Notes: generated by a model not told the origin, from the sequence alone. Shown: positions 33,527 to 44,303, counted from the first letter of the stretch. The stretch is DNA of 64,000 nucleotides from Adiantum capillus-veneris (GCA_014529385.2 CM043942.1:34019969-34083968); one strand, 5' to 3'. Program-made: numbers and translations.

Positions 33527-34002
33527 TTAATAGGGGCTACAGGGTTTGGGAGGTTTAAGGTTGGGTGCTTGGAGGTTAGTCTTTTTCCGAGCAGATGAAG
33601 GATCCTTGGATTTTTTACCTCCTGGAGTAGGCTCTAGAGGCTCTGATACAACCTTAGCTTTTTTCTTTGGTGTGGCGCGCTCTTCAGTGTTGCTCCTCTT
33701 TTTCCTATGCCCCAAAATCTCTGCACAAACATCTGAAATATAAAGATCCGCGTCCTCATCAGACAAGTTCACTGTTGTATCCTTTCAATTGGCTTCTCAG
33801 ATGATTTTTCAACGTCTTCTACGTCCTTGTTCATTGCAGGTTCTGGCTTTAGAGGCACCTCGGCTGACTCCTTGGATGCGTCACCTTGAGCTCCCACTAC
33901 ATCTGCTCTTTTTTCAACCCTTTTTTCAGCCTTTTGTTGGTCCGGAGTGTCTTCACCTGCTTGTTTTTGGGATGCATTCTTATCCCCGCACCCACCACAC
34001 AT
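33527..34002 (-). CDS. Basic, NLS-rich exon(s) of the minus-strand gene
   Basis: Two overlapping frames meet at about 33770. One is Lys/Glu-rich (EKPIERIQQ, KAEKRVEKRADVVG). The other reads NLSDEDADLYISDVCAEILGHRKKRSNTEERATPKKKAKVVSEP and contains bipartite-like nuclear signals (HRKKR, TPKKKAK). No domain is recognised. It is low-complexity and likely part of the same polypeptide as the flanking exons. Confidence 0.45.
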
Positions 34003-34236
34003 GCTATCAATATTGGGCTTGCGTGATGACCCAACTTGGGAGTGTGCTACATAAAAGACAATGTAATAATACTCAATATTAAGTTATGTGAACATTCAAA
34101 GAGAAGAATGTTCCACAGAATATTACCAATTCCATCAACAGGAGATCCAAAGATGCCTTCCATTGGATCTTTCTCTGCAATTACATGGAGAAAATAAACA
34201 AAATGGTCAAGAAATGAATCTACAATCAGCTTCATA

Positions 34237-34572
34237 TCATAAGGTATAAAAACATCGATTACTTGTACCAACATGCTCATCCATGTTTGCCTCTCCAAGT
34301 GCCAGCAGCTTCAAAGCATCTTTTAAAGGTTCCTCACATCCATGAAATAGACACTGGCCGGAAGACTTAAAGGCAATTACAAAACAAAGTGGGTGATACG
34401 GATGTTGACACCGGAGCATGTAGACACCGGTAACAACAGTCTGCATGATAGACATCCCACAAGCAACACAATCACCTAACTGCACACAGCTATTGTCCGA
34501 TCCCAAATGAACAGGCGGCCTGACAGGAAGGATAGGCATTCTTGACTTGAACAAATTAATAATCATTTCCAC
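34237..34572 (-). CDS. RING-like zinc-binding exon of the minus-strand gene
   Basis: CVACGMSIMQTVV, then MLRCQHPYHPLCFVIAFK and CLFHGCEEPL give C-x2-C ... C-x-H-x2-H-x2-C ... C-x4-C, close to a RING or related cross-brace finger. It is preceded by FKSRMPILPVRPPVHLGSDNSCVQLGD. A ubiquitin-ligase or zinc-dependent interaction role is possible but unproven. Confidence 0.5.
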   Translation of the reverse strand: MEMIINLFKSRMPILPVRPPVHLGSDNSCVQLGDCVACGMSIMQTVVTGVYMLRCQHPYHPLCFVIAFKSSGQCLFHGCEEPLKDALKLLALGEANMDEHVGTSNRCFYTL

Positions 34573-34855
34573 AAATCAAAGATGCCCTGTCGCCACTTCT
34601 ACTTCCCATAACAAAGTGTCATGCTGACCCTGTAAAAAAATAGCAATGCGCACTTTATAAAACAGTATAAGTGTTTGTGCATTACTTTCAAGAGTCTTCA
34701 TCACTTTATGTGGTACCACTTAAGAGTGCTATATAAACACATTTAAGTGGTATTTTACCATATAAAATGGTCTCTAACCATTTTTTTCTAATTAGAGTTT
34801 AACCACTTTTAAGTAATATCAACTACTACTAGGTGAATCAATCAAGCTTACATAC

Positions 34856-35065
34856 CTATAACTGTGTTGCCTCTTCACCTAGGTTATCGAGATTGTGCAC
34901 TTCAATATCAAGTCCCATGTCTTTGAGAGCCTCCTTTTTGATTTGAATCAAGGTCTCAAGATTTTCCATTGCTTCCTCGTTTGGTACAAGCCCAGCCTTA
35001 TGCAACTTGAGTTCCTCCATATCCTTGTTCAGTCTCTCTATGATCTTGGCGGTGCCTCGCATCAA
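34856..35065 (-). CDS. Coiled-coil exon of the minus-strand gene
   Basis: IIERLNKDMEELKLHKAGLVPNEEAMENLETLIQIKKEALKDMGLDIEV shows heptad-like spacing and ends at a likely donor before the AAGTGGT-rich spacer at 34620-34850. Confidence 0.45.
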   Translation of the reverse strand: MMRGTAKIIERLNKDMEELKLHKAGLVPNEEAMENLETLIQIKKEALKDMGLDIEVHNLDNLGEEATQL

Positions 35066-35448
35066 ACCAACCTGCTCATCTCTCTATGTCTTTGATTGAT
35101 CTAAAGCAATTTTTATTGCTTTGAGACATTGCTACTTCTCTTTTAACTTTTCAGCAGCATTAGCCTTTGTAGAAATAGCTGCTACATCAGCCGTTGACGC
35201 AGAAAATGTAGTCGAGGAAACATTTGACATTCCAAATGTTCCCATCGAGCCAAAGGCCCGCTTCTTTAGAAAATCTTCCTTAGCCTGCCCTGAAAATTGA
35301 TGTCCACCTGAGTATGTATGCAGTCAAAGCTTGTGCCAGTATTGTCAGTGTAATTAGGCATATTTTCTACATTAAATTTCCACTCGCTTGCAAGACATGG
35401 ACCGTTTGTGGACCTCCATTTCTCCAATTTCCTATTTAACGTTTTATG

Positions 35449-35820
35449 TTAGCGTAACATTTTGATAACACCTTCAGCATACACAGCCCATGCAACTAAA
35501 CCTTCAGAATCTTCAGTGCCCTTGCACTTCTGCCACGTAAATCCATGTGCAAAATGCACGCCTACCTCGTCGTTTGGGGGAGCTCCCTGATATACTTTGT
35601 GGTATAGCAGGAGACATTCTTCATACATTTCAGGCCTCAGCCGCTTTAAATGCATCTTCTCCTTTTGGTGGCGCTTGTAAAGCCATACCCTAAGACACTC
35701 CTCATCTGAGAAATCATCATCACATAGGAGCTTCGGATCGTGGCCAACCAAGCATAGCCCATATTCGGTATGAAAATCTTCCTTGGTGAAGCAAAATTTT
35801 GTTTGAGTGGGTAAGGCCAC
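35449..35820 (-). CDS. Conserved-looking exon of the minus-strand gene, function unknown
   Basis: 124 open codons: TQTKFCFTKEDFHTEYGLCLVGHDPKLLCDDDFSDEECLRVWLYKRHQKEK, then HKVYQGAPPNDEVGVHFAHGFTWQKCKG. The well-mixed composition suggests a real exon. It is bounded upstream by an acceptor next to an AAGTGGT-rich intron (35880-36960). No family recognised. Confidence 0.45.
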   Translation of the reverse strand: MALPTQTKFCFTKEDFHTEYGLCLVGHDPKLLCDDDFSDEECLRVWLYKRHQKEKMHLKRLRPEMYEECLLLYHKVYQGAPPNDEVGVHFAHGFTWQKCKGTEDSEGLVAWAVYAEGVIKMLR

Positions 35821-36448
35821 TCGTGGTACTGTCCACCTCCCTGTAAAAACATATATGAATGCATGTTAGTATGTAATGATCCATAATCAAACTTGTTCTA
35901 TCAACAATAAGAAGTGGTTGAAATGATTTCTGCACCATTCTCAGTGGCACTGCAAAATTTTTAAGTGTTGGTGTACCACTAAATGGTTCTCAACCACTTA
36001 AAACTGGTTAGGTAACACTAAAACGTCCTGCTACACCACTATTTGCTGATGATACATCACCTTTTGGTGTTTCTTCACCACTTTAAAGTGGTGCTCCGAC
36101 ACATAAAAGTGGGCTGAACCACTGTTTAGTTGTGCTACACCGATGTGAATTGTTGTACACAACTTAAAACTAGTGCTACACTCCTAAAAAGTGGTGCTAC
36201 ACCAATAGAATGTGGTATCTCCTTGTAAAGCTTCATCACTTAAAAGCACTTAACCACCACTTTTAGCAAGGCTGCAGAACTAAAGATTATTGAACTTTTG
36301 TAAAGCATCACTAAAAAGTGGTTCTACAGCACTGAAAGTGGTTGACCATCACGCACCACCACTTAAATGTGATTTGAACCACAAAAAGTGGTGAACACCA
36401 CTTTATTGGTGTTTACCACTTTATACCAAATAATGTTCAGGTTAAGAA

Positions 36449-36611
36449 GCACCACTTTTCAGTGGTTCTACACACTTTTAAGGTACCGAATAACGTTCTA
36501 GTTAAGAAGCACCACTTTATAGTTGTGGTCACCACAACTATAAAGTGGTGCTTCTTAACTAGAGCGTTATTCGGTACCTTAAAAGTGTGTAGAACCACTG
36601 AAAAGTGGTGC
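36449..36611. repeat. 163-bp near-perfect palindrome
   Basis: Arms 36449-36529 and 36531-36611 are reverse complements over 81 bases with a single mismatch and a one-base centre (36530). It begins and ends with the AAGTGGTGC motif. Part of the left arm is also present as a diverged direct copy at 36421-36460. Confidence 0.95.
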
Positions 36612-36959
36612 ACCATCGTGATGCTTCGCTTAAAAGTGATGCTTCACCACAAAATAGTTAGGGTTTTCCACTGGAAAGTGATGCATCCATTGTATCGCCA
36701 GTTTTTACTAGAGCCTTACCTCTTTTTAGTGCTGCCCAGCACTTTAAAGCGGTCCAGTATCACTTTTAAGAGATGGTGCACCATATAAGAATAACTATGT
36801 AGTGATGCAACCATGATTTCTGCCCAACTTTAAAGGGTGTTGTAGGTGCACCACTTCAACACAGCCTATCTGTGGTGCTGTACCCATAAAAAGTGGGGTT
36901 CACCCACTTGATATTTACTAGTGGTGTGCACACTACTTTTTCCTACTAAAGAAACACTT

Positions 36960-37350
36960 TAATTGAATCCATGGGGGAAATACGTGCATCTAACGTGCTG
37001 AACATTTTGCTTCTTAGGTGTACCCTTGGGGGACTCGGAAGTTCTTTTTTGAGCATGCATGTGCAAAAAATTCAGAAATTTTACAAGACATAAAACCAAT
37101 TTTAGAAATGCATGCATGATGCATCTAACCTGTTTTGATAGGCAACTCCTGCGTAGAGCTCTTTCCATTCCTAGGTGTACCCTTGTCAGAGTCTGAAGGT
37201 CCTTTTGTAGCCTGGTTCTTCATCCTGAAAAAATCACAAATGCCACATAGATACAACATCAATAGGTAAATGCATTCATGCTTGAACCTGCATGATGCAT
37301 TTGTATAAGCATGCACACACAGTTGATAAAATCTGCATTCATGCTTCAAG
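36960..37350 (-). CDS. Two short homologous Ser/Lys-rich exons, 5' end of the minus-strand gene
   Basis: MKNQATKGPSDSDKGTPRNGKSS (about 37215-37135, ending at a CAG/GTTAGA donor) and TSESPKGTPKKQNVQ (about 37065-37010) share the pattern S(D/E)SxKGTP(R/K). They look like a duplicated short exon. Confidence 0.35.
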
Positions 37351-37488
37351 CTGCATGATGCTTCAAACTGGATGATGCATTTTTATAAAGCATTCACAAG
37401 GGTGATCAATTAGATGTGCACAATGCACATACATTCCAGAAATAAATTCTAAACTCACACATGCATCATTAATAGTTACAATCCACGA

Positions 37489-37628
37489 TTATCTTGCCAC
37501 ACATTCTTTTTTTTTTTGCAATACCCTCCCCAGACCATATCACCAGGGGTTGAACCTGGGTCCTTACGCACCCACCCATTCACTTTAACCACTAGGCCAA
37601 GCCCCCTTTGGTTATCTTGCCACACATT
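37489..37628 (-). mobile_element. tRNA-derived SINE with 17-bp target duplication
   Basis: On the minus strand a body of about 106 bp runs from 37611 to 37506: A box GGCCTAGTGGTTAAAG, B box GGTTCAACCCC about 30 bases on, and an A-rich 3' tail (T run on the plus strand at about 37506-37517). It is flanked by exact copies of ttatcttgccacacatt at 37489-37505 and 37612-37628. This is textbook SINE structure. Being inside the 12-kb element, it is younger than it. Confidence 0.92.
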
Positions 37629-38194
37629 TAGAGACAAGCATACAATGCTTCTACATCTTCATGAAGCATGTTAAAACATGGATCAATGCTACTTGGAAAT
37701 GCTACCTAGGAAAACCAGCCACATTCAAATTCAACCAACATTCGAGATAGAATGCTTCAAGCTACATGATGCCACATACCTGTTGCTGCTCTGCAGGGGA
37801 TTTTTACTGAAGTTGATAACCAGCCCAGCAAAAAGTACTCCTCCTGAATTTGCTGTTGTTGTTGTGATGTTGCTGCTTGTTGCTTCGGCTAGCAGAGAAA
37901 CGCAAAGGAGGGAGGAAAGAGGGAATCAGAAACTTGAATGGCACGGGCGAGACAGAGAGAGGGGGGAGGAACGAGCGAGACAAAGAGGGAGGGACGAGAC
38001 TTGAGAGAATATTTGCATTAAGTGCTTGAAAGTACCTTGAAGGTGATCATTAACCACTAAGCGCTTTCACTTAGTAAACGTCAAATTTTAACCCTTTTTT
38101 TCATAAATTTTGAATTTAATCCCACTGTTTCAAACGCCTAAACCACCCATTTTCTCAACCCCAAAAACCATATACTATATAGTGGAAAAAGAGG

Positions 38195-38219
38195 TCCACC
38201 TATACATGCTTTCACCCTG
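38195..38219. repeat. Right terminal inverted repeat (25 bp)
   Basis: Exact inverse match of 26244-26268. Confidence 0.95.
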
Positions 38220-39509
38220 AATCTAATGGATAGACCTTCTATGAATCTATTAGATGTGTGTGAAGAATATGGTTTTACTTAAAGCAATAAACAATTGGGT
38301 GAATGCTTCAGAGCTGCAAGATTGGACAGAGTCTATATGTCAGTAAATATCCTACAAGATCATTGGTTGGTTAAGTTTCAAGTTTGATGCTTTTTTTGCT
38401 ACTTCTTGATCATAAACCTGTGCTTTTTGACCTTTTGAGAATTGAGTGTGCATATAAAGCTAGTTGGGCCCATCTCGACCAAAAATGTTCTCAATATTTT
38501 TTGCTTGGCAACTGGCTCCTATTAATCACCATAATTTTTTTAAAAAAGCTTCCAATGGGTAAATTCCATTGACAATCATTGGAGCAAGATGCTAAGAAAT
38601 TCCATATGTTCAGCTATTTAGACTTTTAGGAATTCCAATGGGTTTTAAGGTTTCAATGGTTCAAAAGTGAGAATGGGTCCTAGAAAAATTCAGCAAAAAA
38701 GCCTTCATGTAGCATTCCCTTCAACCTAATTTGTATGTAGGAAACTTTGTGCTTAACCATTACCTGCTGCCCTCCTTAATATAATTCATGTCCTCTTGGA
38801 AACCTACTAAGGTTCATATTAATCAGGCTATCTCTTTGACAAAACGAGATTTTTATGGAGAGGCCCAAAGGAAACACAGAGAATTCCATAAGTTTCTTTG
38901 AGAATTTGTTGTATGCAAAAATCTAGAGGTGAATTAAGGGTCTTAAACTTGGAATATATGTTAGTTAAGCTAGCAAGCAAATGGATAGCCATGGCAATCT
39001 CTAGAGATGATTTTTTGGCATGTCTTTTGAAAAGAGATATAAATAAACTCTATTTGCAGGAATATATGGTTTGGACCAATCTTATTCTCTAGGATACCAT
39101 TACCTCTGGTTGGAAAATCAAACTAGTAGTTGTTAGTTTCTATGTGGAATGCTTGGTTTGAAATACAAAAGGAGAAAGTGGAGGAGAATGTGTTAAAAGT
39201 TCCCAACAAGGCCTTCAAGAACCACCAGAGTATATTTTGCACTTTTCCATAAGGAGCTAGATGACAAAGATAAAAAAAAAGAAACTAGAATTGGCTAGCA
39301 CACATGTGTCCTCTATGGACATTTTTATGACTCAAGCTGAAGAGAAAAGTTTACCTAATATGCAGGTTCCTGAGGAAAAGGGGAAAGTGGAAACATCCAA
39401 TGATCCAGCTAGAGCCTCAGTGGCATTGGCCAAGCCAAACAAAAACAGTCAAAAATGAAGTGCCCCAATCTAGGTGGTTTCTCCCACAACTGTAAAGGAC
39501 TTACAGAGC
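38220..39509 (+). pseudogene. LINE-B, 5' part (ORF1 and start of ORF2), interrupted
   Basis: The plus strand holds a degenerate ORF1 (about 38380-39460), including LRVLNLEYMLVKLASKWIAM, EKVEENVLKVPNKAFKNHQSIFCT and SLPNMQVPEEKGKVETSNDPARASVALAKPNK. The ORF2 start MKCPNLGGFSHNCKGLTEPS follows at about 39455-39513. Both ends match LINE-A (2194-2905). It is cut at 39514 by the chromovirus and resumes at 61282 (CTTCT duplicated). Confidence 0.75.
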
Positions 39510-39514
39510 CTTCT

Positions 39515-41128
39515 TGTCATAAAATCTAATATGTAACCAACCCAAATGATTTTCTCATATTAAACTGATCACTTAATCTGAGAGAATAAACAAGAACAAG
39601 GGTTAAGATATAGACATGTGCTTATAGATCTATCTCGACACGGGGCCAATGGTAAAGGGGCCCCAGATGAGAGATGGTCTATCAAAGATCAAGGCACCAA
39701 TGGAGCATAAGACCTTAGGGTTAGCTTCATCGAAGACCTCCAATAGATAGTGTAAAAGTCCTTTGACCTTAGGTAAGCTAGGGATGAGCTTGAGGTGGGA
39801 ACCCGATCCAATGTTGAGGTGCTTGAGGTGGGAACCTGGCCCAAGCTTAAGGTGCTTGAGATGCTTGAGGTGCTTGATGATTCAGATGCTTGAGGTGCTT
39901 GACATGCTTGAGATGCTAGGGCTATACTTGAGGTGAGAACCCAGCCCAAGCTTGAAGTGCTTAAGGGCCAAGCTTGTGGTGGGAAGTGGGCCTAGGCTTG
40001 AGGGGCTTGAGGTGTCAAAAGTCAAATATCTAATCCCTAGAAGGAGGGGGAGAGCCCTACATGAGGGGGGATGAGAGAGAAGACACACACACACACATAC
40101 ACACTCACACTCACACAAGGCATGCCTAGTACAAAGAAAGCAAAGGGGACACTTGTCAAGTTACTCCTCATGTTGCCCTCATGGTGTGCCTGAAGCCTAT
40201 TGGTTGGCCATCCAAGGGGTCCAATGATAGTTTAGAAGATTTAACTAATTGATTTTGCATTTATCAAGTCCTCTCTCTCAAAGAGGAAACTTGGGGAACA
40301 CTTGTCCCAAGGCTACCCTTGTTGATTGGTATGACTCCTGCTTATGATTGGCTAGGCTCGGAGGGGTCCAATGAGCTTCAAGCATGAGCTACAAGGGGGG
40401 GTCGACCAAAGCAAGCTAGGGGGTTGCTTAGGGGGTATACTCTCCCACACATACTCACACACACTCTCATTATGAAATGTGCAAAGTGCAAGAGCTCCCT
40501 CTCCTTCTCCAGGCAAGTAGAGGTTGAGCGTCTACACCAATACTCTTGGCTATGGAGTGCAAATCCAACCAAGAGCCATGCTTCAATGCTTAAGCTTGCC
40601 ATGTTTCCCTTCTTCATTACTATGCTATTATGTATGCTAGCAAGAAGAGTTATGATAAGTGAGGAGCTAATTCTTTCTCCTATGAAATGTTTCTTCTTCC
40701 TCTTTCCTACCCTCATTCCCTGCTAGCTCTCTCTACCTTCGAAGGTGTTTGAGGTCTTGGGATAGTTAAAGCTTTCTTCAAAGTTTATGTTATGTTTGTG
40801 ATGCATGAAGCTTTCCATCTTCATTGCATCACTTAGGTCACAATGAACACAAAGATTGTATTATAACAAGTCTCTCTTAATGGGAGAAAACATAATACAA
40901 ATGCCTATTGGAGGGGGGACCGGCTCCACGTAAATCCGGTCGTCAATTGTTGTCATGTTCTCTAAATTCTCTCTCCTGCAAAAGTATTGTTCATGCCAAG
41001 TTAACTAATTGCTATGTCTATGTTGTTATCTTCAATTATGTTCACTCGCTATGCTCACAAAGTAATCTCTCAAAAGTATTCTCATTAATTTTCGCGACTC
41101 TCAAGTGAAATAGGCCAATTCCATTACA
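39515..41128 (+). repeat. Chromovirus 5' LTR (1614 bp)
   Basis: Starts TGTCATAAAATCTAAT and ends CCATTACA. Matches 59381-61281 throughout, apart from a duplication in the latter. Contains direct short repeats of gcttgaggtgggaacc (39790-39960). Confidence 0.93.
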
Positions 41129-41129
41129 T

Positions 41130-41141
41130 TGGTATAAGAGC
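41130..41141 (+). promoter_or_regulatory. Chromovirus primer binding site
   Basis: TGGTATAAGAGC one base inside the LTR, one mismatch from the initiator-Met tRNA site. Confidence 0.85.
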
Positions 41142-41689
41142 ATTTGGTTTCTCTTTTCTTGCTTAAGAAGAGAGGTCCCTAAGTAGCCTATAAATGGTTG
41201 ATTTTCTTAATTATATTAGGGTAAGTGGAACCGGGATCTATTATCGGTTTTGTTGAGTCCACTATGTGGGATATTGTGCACACCTTGAGAGCTTTGGACT
41301 TAATAATGGAGTCTTTTAAAACTTGCCTATGGCTTTACCATTATTAAGCCATAAGAAGTCCAAAAGGACCTAGCCCTTGACAACTCTGCTACGCTAGACC
41401 TACTCCACTACTCTCTATAATTAACCACTTCGAGCCGTGGGTGTAGATACTTTAGAGACGATTTTCAAAGGCTAAGAGGAGTGGCAACTAATGTTTTGAA
41501 TTGCCAAAGTATACACTAAGTACATACATAAATTTTGTTAACATGACTGACAATAATTAAGAGAGTAGAATGAACATTGATATCTTTGATTTTGCACATG
41601 AAGGTGCTAATGATGATGCCCCCATGTTTGTCAATTATCTCGTTACTAGGTTGCAGCAAGCTATGGGCAACCTTGCTTTGCAAGACAAA

Positions 41690-42549
41690 GTTACTCAACA
41701 ACTTCGTGCTTATGGAATTTCCCTTCCTCATTAGGAGATTTCGGAGTTCTTTTGGAGGGCCTTTTGGAAGAGAGAGGAAAATAAGCTCCTCCAATGAGAG
41801 AAGAGCCTATGTTACGTAGAAAAATAGATTGATATTAACAAAAATATAAAAGATGTCCCTCTCCTCATTTAATAATCTAGTGGTCCTTGAAGACGATCAC
41901 TCTCTTTCATTTAATGCGAGCATCTTTTTCAGAAGGTAGATGCGGTGCATTTGATACGGCTTACGTCATCACTAAAATTCAAAAAGTTACAAAACTATCA
42001 AGTGGTGGAAGATTTTGAAACTTTTGGTACTGTCAATGCGTCCGGAACGCCCAAATATCTTAGAAATGAATGTCCAATTGCCTAGCTCCGACATCCAAAG
42101 AGGCAAAGAATGTCAAAAACCCCTAAAAGAACATTTTACTAACGGCGCGCGAGGGGGCATTCCAAAATTTTGGAATGCCTCATCGCGCGCCGTTAGTAAA
42201 AAGCCCCTTTTTTCCTCTTTTAGAGAGCTTTTTGAGAGAAAAATGTCAAAAAATCTCTAAAAAGGCCTCCATCTATCACATAGGTTTTTTCTTCATCATC
42301 TTAGCCTTAGAGATCATAATTTAGGGTCTATAAGAGTGAGCACGCACACCCATTGTTACAATTCTACAAAGTGCATTTTGATCACACACACACACACAGA
42401 CAAATATAGCATACACACAGAGACACAAATATAACATACACACACACACACACACACACACAGATAGACACACACAGAGACACACACACACTCACAAACA
42501 CAGACACACAAATATAACATACACACACACACACACTCAAACACAAAGA

Positions 42550-42610
<61 letters not shown>

Positions 42611-42738
42611 CTATAGGCGCGCGTAGAGAGGCACAACCGGTGTGCATGTCTCTATGCGCGCCTTTAGTATTGTGCATCCACCAGTGTATGTGTTTATGTG
42701 TGTATGTGTGAGTGTTATAGAGAGAGGAAGTAAGGCGG

Positions 42739-42777
<39 letters not shown>

Positions 42778-42898
42778 TTTTTGTTACCTTATACTAACGA
42801 CACGAGGAGGTGTTTTTTGAGGTCAAAACATGCTCCACGTGCGCCGTTAGTAATGGGAGTCTCTCACTCTCTCTCTCTTTAAATATGCTAAGCTATAG

Positions 42899-42942
<44 letters not shown>

Positions 42943-43490
42943 ATGGTGCAAAAGTGCAATAGAGAAACATGGGTAGGCTTTCTTGAAAGATAATTGTCCA
43001 AAAATCACTAAAAGAAGCTTTGTACTAACGGCGCGCAGAGGGGCATTTTAGCATTTTAGAATGCTTCCTCGCGCGCCTTAAGTAAAAAGCCCATGTTTTT
43101 GGGTTTTTTGACATTTTTTGCCTCTCCGGATGTCGGAATGAGACAAGTAGACATTCGTTTTTAGGGTATTTTGGCGTTCCGGACGCATTGGTGGTGTCAA
43201 AAGCCTCAAAATCTATCACTATTTGATAGTTTGTGACTTTTCAACTTTCAATGATGACGTAAGCTGCCTTGAATGCGCCGCACCTGCCTCCTGAAAAAGA
43301 CGTCCACATTAAATAAAAAAGTGACCGTTTTCAAGGACGATTGGGAATATAAATCTACTTTTTAAAGTGTCCGGTTGTTCTTTTGGACGTACTCACAAGG
43401 TGCAAGTGCATTGTAAAAAAAGTTTCTAGAGAGAGAAATACAATTTCTTACAAGGCCCTCCAAATGACCTCCGAAATTTTTTAATGTCTT
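41690..43490. repeat. Long imperfect inverted-repeat structure in the gypsy leader
   Basis: The left arm (about 41870-42210, weaker from 41690) is the inverted match of the right arm (about 43010-43350, weaker to 43490). An example is gcgtccggaacgcc at about 42038 against ggcgttccggacgc at about 43172. Four GC-rich hairpins lie in the arms and between them, each built on actaacggcgcgc / gcgcgccgttagt: 42134-42201, 42609-42670, 42792-42853 and 43022-43085. The core holds CA, CT and GA microsatellites (42377-42607, 42740-42775, 42903-42942). Probably a non-autonomous foldback, Mutator-like or CACTA-like transposon. Ends and target duplication were not resolved (aataatcta / ataaatcta near the arms is a weak candidate). 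Confidence 0.6.
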
Positions 43491-43610
43491 CAAGAGGAGA
43501 GAGAGCTTAGGAGGCCTCTTGAAGAGACCCCCAAAAGAAAACTCTCTCCCATACGAGAGGATGAATTCAAAGAGCAAGAAAGCAATGAAAGTTGAAGTTC
43601 CTCTGAAGAT

Positions 43611-44303
43611 GTGGCTCCACGAAAACAGCGGTCTAGACGATCGCCCACTCCTCCCAAGAGGAAAAGATCAACACATAGTCCTTGTCCTCGTCATTCCGAA
43701 AGACAAGAGCGGAAACAAAGGAAGAAAAAAGCTAGGAAGAGGTCACCCTCTTCTCCTTCTTCGTCACCATCCTCCTCTTCCGATGAAAGCTATGGATATT
43801 CTCCTAGAGAATACATGAGGGGAGGACATCACAAATCATACCTTGCATGGTGAAGGTCACAAAAGCTAAAGAAGTTCAAGGAGGGAGGAAAGAGTATCTC
43901 TTTTCTCACCTATGATGGCACCTTTGGTGCTATCAACAAAGTGTTGGTCTTCATCCAACAATTTGATGCGGCCTTTGGAGATAAGGGCTTCACGGAGTCC
44001 TCTAAGCTAGCCATGTAGCTATGCACTTCCAAAAATCAGCTCGTCAATGGGGGGCTAGCCTTCGTGGCAACAACGAAGCCCCAAAAGACATGGAAAACTC
44101 TACGAGTTTCCATTATACATAAATTCCTTGCAAGCGATGCAAAGGACAAAGTGCTTACCGAATGGCGCAGTCTAAAGCTTCTCTCTCATGAGTCTATCCA
44201 CAAGTATGTAGACAAGTTTTGGGATTTACATCTCATGGATACTGTTTTTCAAAAGATAGACTTTACCGAGCAAAGACAACAATACTGTGCAGGGATTATG
44301 TGA
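43611..44303 (+). pseudogene. Chromovirus gag, N-terminal and capsid part
   Basis: An Arg/Ser/Lys-rich head (PRKQRSRRSPTPPKRKRS ... SSPSSSPSSSSDES) is followed by a capsid-like region (YDGTFGAINKVLVFIQQFDAAFGDKGF, then WKTLRVSIIHKFLASDAKDKVLTEWRSLKLLSHESIHKYVDKFW, then QRQQYCAG). Stops at about 43851 and 44016, and it is truncated by the TG...CA insertion at 44299. The frame resumes beyond 48147 with EEMAEYINSQ. Confidence 0.8.

Larger units (their letters stand above)
26244..38219. mobile_element. 12-kb DNA transposon-like element with 25-bp perfect TIRs and two genes
   Basis: The first 25 bases (26244-26268, beginning CAGGGTGAAAGCATG) are exactly the reverse complement of the last 25 (38195-38219). 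Between them lie a plus-strand transposase-like gene (26844-31807) and a minus-strand multi-exon gene (32301 to about 37350). All introns and spacers share one short palindromic repeat family, so the interval behaves as a unit. No flanking target duplication is recognisable (left flank gggcattg, right flank aatctaat). CAGGG ends recall hAT elements, but the protein does not look like a hAT transposase. The right flank is LINE-B. Confidence 0.8.

Noticed and set aside
36449-36611. CRISPR-like array in the AAGTGGT repeat region
   Set aside because: Repeats are short, irregularly spaced and in both orientations, in a eukaryotic transposon context; no cas genes or regular spacers.
37506-37611. 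Functional tRNA gene on the minus strand
   Set aside because: A and B boxes are present, but there is an A-rich tail, 17-bp target duplications and no convincing acceptor stem, so it is a SINE.
26236-38227. Target-site duplication for the 12-kb TIR element
   Set aside because: Flanks gggcattg and aatctaat do not match at any length from 2 to 9 bases; none is claimed.
42356-42636. Cys/Val-rich minus-strand frames over the CA tract
   Set aside because: Produced by (CA)n/(GT)n repeats; no independent support.
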